Shown: positions 12,264 to 20,126 of the stretch, piece by piece
Numbering within the stretch: position 1 is the stretch's first letter
Layout: each line of letters opens with the position of its first letter
DNA from: Adiantum capillus-veneris
Lineage: Eukaryota > Streptophyta > Polypodiopsida > Polypodiales > Pteridaceae
NCBI GenBank assembly: GCA_014529385.2
Contig: CM043967.1
Span: forward strand, 5,037,001 to 5,101,000
Length of the DNA stretch: 64,000 bases
Reading direction: 5' to 3'
Program-made: the position numbers and the translations under genes
The notes under the pieces: generated by a model
The model's database searches: none
Told to the model about the DNA's origin: nothing
What the model saw: only the letters and a program-made list of their open reading frames with translations

Positions 12264-12341
<78 letters not shown>

Positions 12342-15300
12342 CTCCCCTGTTGCCTCGCGCTATGCTCCCCGACCCCTGCTCACTCTGCTCTGCACCCGCC
12401 CCTGCTGGCTCGCGCTCTGCACCCCGACCCCTGCTCTCTCTGCCCTGCACCCCGCTCCCGCTGCCTTGCACCCCGCTCCCATTGCCCTCCCCTACTACCT
12501 CGTGCTCCCTTGTCCCCCCCCCCAACCCCCCCCACCCGTTGCATAGTGAGAGAGAGTTGCGAGCGTACAGAAAGAAAGAGGGGAAAAGTGGCGTAGAGAG
12601 AGAAAGAGGGGGAAAAAAGAGGAGTAGAGAGAGAAAAAAAAATGACGTAGAGAGAGAGGGGGGGAAAAATTTGCGTAGGGAGAGAAAGAGGGAGAAAAAA
12701 AAAACGTAGAGAGAGATGAATAGCGTAGAGAGAGAAAGGAAAGAGAGAGTTTTTTCCCGCGTAGAGAAAGAAAGAGAGGGGGAAAAACAAAAAAAAAGGT
12801 GTGCATAGTGTGGGTCCCATCGGCGACAAGTAAGCTCGAGGAAGTAGAGTGACAAAGCCAACTCCTTAGAGGATGCCATTCAAAAGTGCAAAGAAGAGAT
12901 GACAAAAAACATTATCAAGATGAACCGCAACCTGCTGGGCACAATAAAAATGCTTAAAGGACGCGTGTTGATCCAAGAAAGTAAAATAAGTGCACTGGAA
13001 GACCGTGTGACGGCTCAAGACGAAGAAATTATGTCACTCAAGAAGGATCTCGCTGACACACGATCAGGAAACACACTTGAAGGAGGAGAATTGCAACCCT
13101 CAGTAATAGAAGAACTAAACACGATCAAAGAGCAAGTACGGGCCATCAAAGAGGGAGAAGAGCAACACAAAGAAACGACGACTTCCTGGGTGGATGTTAT
13201 CACAAAGACTCAACACAAGGTAGATGAAGCCGGAAAATGGATCGAGGTTGCCAAGAATGGGAAAGGCAAAGAAATCACGTCCACGCCCACACCCACTATC
13301 ATTAATCGGACCCTAGAGGAGGAGCAAAGAAGACGGGTGCGCGCTTTACATGTGAGAATTTGCGGCCTTAAAGACAAAGATAATGTGGACGAAGAAGTAA
13401 AAGAACTCATGGCCCTGATGGGGGTTCATGAAGCAATGCACACAAGAGCTTGGAGAGTAGGCAACAAGAAAAATGGGGAAACCTCGAAGGAAAGGGCACT
13501 CATTCTTCATTTTCCCTCCATGGAAGCAAAGGACCTTTTGAAGAAAAGGCCAACTCTTAAGAAGACGGGCATCTTTCTTGAGGATGATCTTACCCTCTCG
13601 CAGATTGCTCATATGCAGGAGGTAATGCCGGAGATTAGAGCAACAAGGGAAAAAGGCAAGATTGCCTTCTACCGAGATGGAAGAGTGGTAATACTGGAGC
13701 CGCGCGCCACATGACGGTGCGAGACCTATGGGACCACACTAAAAGTTGCCGCCTGGAACTGTAATGGATCTATGCGCCTTGATGTGGGTGCCTTTGAAGA
13801 TAGTTTTAACGGGAGAGACATCATCTTCTACTCTCAGACGCATCAGGCCCCTGGGTAGTCTATGCCCCACATTAGTGGATACAGATGGGAGACGGCTTGT
13901 AGACAGGAGACACGATCAGAGCACAGAGGTGGGGCTCAGGAGGAGTGGCAGTGTTATTCAGAGAGGGTTTACAGCCATTGATACATATAGCTCGCAGGGA
14001 CGAGCAAGCCAGGTACATGTGGGTGAGACTGAGAGCAGAGACTGGCAGGTATCTCTACATTGCTATTTGCTACTTTCCCCCGAGTACGTCAATATATGCA
14101 CCACCCAGAGAACAGTCCCCCTTCTCTATTTTGGATGATGACATATGGGAATTCTCTAGAGATGGTGACATTATCATTCTAGGGGACTTCAATGCTAGGA
14201 CTGCCCATCATCAGACAGTATTTTATGATACTTCAGAGGAGATGCTGAGAGAGCTGGATGTTGCAGAGACGGGCCTAACCAAACTATCACAGGATGGGAA
14301 ACAGACTAAGTATGGACGGCACTTGATAGGCATGAGGACCGCACAATGCACATGGATTGGCCATCTTGAATGGCCTACAGAGATTTCCCGTTGCGGGAGG
14401 CTTCACATGCTTTCGACACACACACAGAGCAAGCACACTGGATTATCATTTATGTCATGGCAAAACCAAGCCTCATCCTTAGTATCCAGGATCTCATTGT
14501 TGGGCCCAGACTTGGTGGGGTGGTGGATCATGCTATTGTGTCGCTGACCATCTCTTTCCAATTCAATGTAGCACACAGTCCACGGGTGGCAGCCCCTACT
14601 CGCTATACCTTCACACCGGAGACGGATTCTGTATACATAGACGAGATCTACAGACGCCTATGCATTGAGGACCCAGGGCGACCTCTGGAGGAGCTTACTA
14701 CTATACTGACACAAACATTACATGATGCAGCAGCAAAGGCATACCCACACACCCAGCCCGAGCATAGACGCCATTCTGGGAGGATGCCTCAGAACAGCTG
14801 GTATGATGAGGAATGCCGCCAAACTAAAGCTAGACTTCAGAGGGAGGTGCTTTTGGGAGACATCACTCACAAACAGTCACAGATTGACTTCCGACGCCTA
14901 GTGCGGTGGAAAAAGAGGGCATTTTTGGCTCAACTAGAGCAGGATCTCTACCAACTATTCTTGGGTCAGGACTCGCGTGAGGCATGGCGGCTCTTTCATG
15001 AGTTGTCCCCCCCCCCCCCGCCATTACCTCTACAGAGACTTGGGGTCAGTACGCATCATCTCTGTACACAGTCTCTCGACAGCCGCCCCCTCTCGACCCA
15101 TGCCCACACACATGTGCTTTTTTCACCGTTGAGATGGTGAAGAAGGCTATTGACAGGATGAGGACTGGGAGAGCATATGATCATGATGGCTTGGTTGCTG
15201 AGCAATATAGGGCTTATGTAGATAGTGCTTGCATGCTTAAGCACCACCGAAGGCCGTGCCGCTCTCGAACGCCTTATTATTATACCGTTGGTAAGAGCAA

Positions 15301-18300
15301 GTGAGACCCGCCGTAGGCAAGTTGCGCGAGCTAGTCCTCATACCACAGGTGCAGAAAAGCCAATCTGCCTCCGAAGCAGAGGAGTGTGGCTGATGACCCT
15401 AGAGGCAAGCTCCTTTGATGAGAAAATAGCAAAGAAAATACCTTTGCCAAGCAAGATTGTGTCCTTCACTTTGCCTTCATGCGAACCGAGTAGAGTGCAT
15501 GTAAGCCACTCTCCGATGTTGACAAGAGCATAGGAACATACTCACTTTCCATTGCAAGCAAGTGGAACGTGTTTGTGCATATGTGACTCTGTGTGTGTGC
15601 GCGTTGCACGAGTGTCTGAAGGGAGAAGGGCAGGAAGCAAGCGGGTTGATTGGGCAAGTAGGGCGAGGCATGCACGGATATGTGGGCACGACGTGCAGAA
15701 ACGCGAGCAGACTCTGCAGCGACGGCACCACTAAACCCTAGAAACATCGGTTGCAGAGCAAAGGGGTGAGCGAGCAAGAGAGGTGGCAGCGATAGGGGCG
15801 TCAGTAGGGCGCATATGACAGGCGACAGCTGTAGCTGAGGCATCGACAGCAGAGGTGTCGACTGCAATAGGAGGCAGGATTGAGAGTGGCGGCCTGCTAC
15901 GCAGAGAAAAGAGTTGTATTCTGTGTACATAAGAAACCTCTGGAGATGCTCAATGGCCTATCATCCAGAGGAAGTACGAAAGCGGGGTAACAAAGTGTAG
16001 GCTATGTAATCATCAAGGTGGTCTGTAGGATGAGAGTGAAATGAACCACTGTGGGGGTGCATAATGCGCGATTGAGAGTGGCGGCCTGCTGCACAGAGAC
16101 AAGAGTTGTATTCTGTATACATAAGAGACCTCTGGAGATGCTCAATGGCCTATCATCGAGAGGAAGTACAAAAGCGGGGTAACAATGTGTAGGCTACGTA
16201 AACATCAAGGTGGTTTGTACGATGAGAGTAAAATGAACCACTGTGGGGGTGAATAATGCACGATTGAGAGTGGCAGCCTGCTGCGCAAAGAAAACAGTTG
16301 TATTTTGTGTACATAAAAGACCTCTGGAGATGCTCAATGGCCTATCATCAAGAGGAAGTACAAAAGCGGGGTAACAATGTGTAGGCTATGTAAACATCAA
16401 GGTGGTCTGTACGATGAGAGTAAAATGAACCACTGTGGGGGTGCATAATGCCATGTGATGTGGGTATGATCCCGACTGCAAAAAAACTAACAAACTCGCC
16501 ATGTGTGAAGAAAGACACATCGACGTTGCTTCGCTGCCTTGGAGGAGCCAGCTAAAGAATCCCATTGACTCCAAAGAGTATGCAGCAGTCAAGATGGTGG
16601 ATGTAGGGGAGGACTGTGAGCCCGGAATGTGGGCACATCGAGCCTTCCACATAGTCCAAAGTGTGATGCTGCATATCATGGTTGAAACTGTATCCCCCTA
16701 GCAAAAATCCCATTGGTGGTGACCTACATGTGAAATCATTTGTAGAGTGCCCGGTCTATATCCTAAGGGAGTAAGCATGAAGACACTATCTGTCCGCAAG
16801 CCCTGAAAAAAGGTGAGACCCTAGAAATTGCAAAAGCCATGCAATTACCCCCCACATATCAGGAACCCATCATGGATGCCCACTCTAATCAACAAACCAT
16901 AAACTGCCATCCACACTAGCCGTGCATATGGACAAATCCAAAAACAGTGCCTAGACAGCTCCCATCCTCATCCGCTTGTGTTGGTAGCTCACTAGGAAGT
17001 GAGTTAGTAGACAATGCCCATTCTCAAGTATCAACAAGGTGCGGTTACTAGTGAAATTTGAGCATCTTTGCCTTTGAGATCATCCCCAAAGTAATAGGAG
17101 GGGCTCTAAAAATCAAGCTCTTGGGCAGAGAAGAGGAGGTTGTGTCAAGTCGACAACACGGAAGTGTAGAGACCAAGGGGAGAAAGCACGAGAGAGAGAG
17201 AGAGAGAGAGAGAGTCTTGAACCAACCTTGGCAATGAATAATTGATGTACGATACAATGGAGGCAAGGGGTTGCATATATAGCAACCTCGCTAAATTGCC
17301 CTACCCAGACTTTGACAAATAAGTAAAATAAATACCAAAAAGCCAAAATAAATAATGGGATCACATTGGGCAGCTGAAAGTTCACTTGAGATGCCAAAAC
17401 TCTTAACACCCTCTCTGCAGCTCATAGTAGTGAGACCAAGTCAATAAAGAAGCTGCCATGGACACCCCAGCAGAGGATCCTGTCCACTGGATACACCTCA
17501 GATTTGCTACTCTCAACTTTGTACCTTTGAAGAATGCCATCTTGATTGGTGCACTCATCCAATGTTTTATATACATTTGATTGGTTTCCTGCCAAATGCA
17601 TGTGCCTTGAACTCCGACCCACGTGTTCAAAACACCGATAACTTGAGCTCCAACACAAGGGTCCAAATTAATTATATGGAGCGTTGTTTGCCCCTCTCTA
17701 CCACTCACAAGCCTCTCTCTAGTTGAAGCTAGTGGCGGCAACTGCCCTTTGACTAGAAATCTAGTGTTGCCTTTGTGGTCACCACCACGTGTGCCATGTC
17801 GATCTCCTCTATCAATTCTTTAGCACCGTTATCTATGCCCAAATGCCTTTGCCTTTGTACTCTAGTGAGTTCCTACATTGGTACGGCTATCCTTGTCAAG
17901 CTTGTCTTTGCCATTGTCCTCTAGCGAACTGGTGCATTTGCTTTTGGCTTCACAATCTCGAGCCAAACAATTTGTCGGTTTCCTTGAGAACTATGTCGAT
18001 GCATATGCTGCTAACTAGATGGTGATTAATATGATGTCCATAGCCATTTGTTGGTTTTGGTCGTTGATGTCGCTGGCACTCGAGCAAGGGAGGGCCATAT
18101 TGATGTACGAGATCTGGAGAAAAATCGTCGTCCGTCTCGCACTCCAAAAGGGATCGCAAAGACACCCAAGCCTTTCCATAAGCTATGCTCAAAGGTCTCC
18201 ATGAATCCTTTGCTCCCAAGTGACCAAAACGGTCGACTTTCACTCTCTTGGCGGCCTCTAAACCGTCCCCTACTAAATGGCTCCCAGCGTTTTAAAATGC

Positions 18301-18880
18301 TAAGCCACTCACAAAATTGGGGGAGAGGTCGTCTTTGTTGCTGCCAAAAGAGGGGGCAGTTGTCGTCGTCAAGGCTTGTTGGAGGCAGCATATCAAAACG
18401 CAAGGGATTTGAGCTTCATCTTGCTATTGCTGCCATGTAGCTACACCCACGTCACCTCCTAACACTGCCAACATTTTGAAACGCACTGCCGAGAGACTTC
18501 CCTTCTGCCTTCTGCGTTTCAAAAATGCCGTGTCGGGGTCTTCATCATTGCAACGATGAGCCTTCTCTACGAGTTCAATAGTCCGCTCGACAGCATTTCA
18601 AAACGCATGCAGAAAGCTGTCTGCCACCACCACAAGAGACAATACCGGTGCACGGCTTGCCCGCCTTCTGCTCTCAGTGTTTCAAAAGGCCGACGCCAGA
18701 GCTTGTCTTCAAAACGCCAATGGCAAGACAACGCTGTAACTTCTCTGTGGTTCCTCTTCTCCGCCAAGTTGCGATCTCCTCTTCTCTGGGTGACGCCTTG
18801 CTCCACCAAAGTCACGAAGCACCAAGCTCTGATACAATGTCAAAGTCCACGATGCGGAAGCGTAGAGACCAAGGGGAGAA

Positions 18881-18911
<31 letters not shown>

Positions 18912-20089
18912 TTCTCCCGAACCAACCAACCTTGGCAATGAATATTTGATGTACGATACAATGGAGGCAAGGGGTTGCATATATAGCAACCTCAACAAAT
19001 TGCCCTACCCAGACTTTGACAAATAAGTAAAATAAATACCTAAAAGCAAAAATAAATAATGGGATCACATTGGGCAGTTCACTTCAGATGCCAAAACTCT
19101 AACACGTTGACCTCACCATCAGAGGAGATTCCATTGGTCTTAAGGAGGTCAAGCAACCCCCTTATTGACTCTCGACACAGAAGGACAGCCACAAATGTTT
19201 GTCCCACACCAGGCTTCTCACTATAGGCCTGAACTTAGGACTCAAGAGCATACTGCTACCTACAGGATGGGAGACGATCATCAATCACACCATCTCATTG
19301 ACTAGGAGAGCTTAGTGCTTTCTCGTCCACAAAGGGCATTCCGAAAAGCCCTCTGCCTTCAGTTGAATCACACGCTTTGGGGCAGTATGACCACCTCCAC
19401 AATAGCTCTCACAGGTCACCATATGCAACAACACCGCCAAGCCTTTTTCGGTCTTTTGGCAGGTAGGACCTTAATTTTTATCCATGTCTTGGAAGTTGAA
19501 TGAAATGATGAGCAATCCTTGCAGGATTTCAGCATGTCTTACGAGCAAGCAGGTGTTATACTTTATTTTCCTGTCTAAAAGATCTTCATCGTAGTAGTTA
19601 AAGATACACTGTTCTTCCTCTTGAAAGGTCTGCTAAGCTTGGGTCCACTTTGCACAGTTCAGCTCATTTGTGGATGATATGGCTTAATCGTTACGCGCAC
19701 AAGGTGTGAGGCATTTCAATCACACTGTTTCACTCCACGACAGCTTCGTGCATGAGGGGAGTAAGGTGCTGACTAGATCAATTTTTATCTGCTGGTAAAG
19801 CCTGACATGTGAAGCTTTCCTGGGTGCAGCAGATTGAATTCCAAAGCTGCAGGATTAAGGGCTGTCCATCGCGCAAAAGCTCTTTCATACATTGTGAACT
19901 CAGCAGACGAGGATGGGAACAGGACAGTGTGAGGTCACGTGGGGAAGTAGCAATACTCTGCGCCTTTTGGCATGTGCAGTCTGCATGCATCCTAGACGTG
20001 GAAAATTATATTTGCATCCACTGAAGCATTTTCCGCTTCCACATTTGTTTTGTGCTCCCTGAACATTCACGTCTTGCAAACTTCAGACA

Positions 20090-20126
<37 letters not shown>

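Larger units (their letters stand above)
12842..15204 (+). mobile_element. LINE copy epsilon, 3'-truncated
   Basis: It parallels copy gamma from ORF1 through the start of the RT at high similarity, then stops abruptly at 15204, after which alignment to gamma is lost. Losing the 3' end is unusual for a LINE, since normal insertion truncates the 5' end, so a later deletion is likely. No tail motif follows. Confidence 0.75.
17143..19104 (-). mobile_element. Short non-autonomous LTR element G
   Basis: Two direct LTRs (17143-17408 and 18838-19104, about 266 bp) flank only 1.43 kb of internal DNA. On the minus strand the order is LTR, PBS (18826-18837, one mismatch to tRNA-iMet), internal region, a purine tract (AGAGAGGG at about 17409-17416), LTR. 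Flanks are GGTTG and CGTTG, sharing GTTG, a plausible target duplication. No gag or pol domain was recognised. It is TRIM/LARD-like in structure and sits in F-box intron 1. Confidence 0.75.

Noticed and set aside
15466-15930. 154-codon minus-strand ORF
   Set aside because: Low-complexity Leu/Ser/Pro peptide, no domain, overlapping plus-strand ORFs and the start of a tandem repeat.
15870-16451. CRISPR-like array
   Set aside because: Units are full-length 192-bp tandem repeats without spacers; eukaryotic context.
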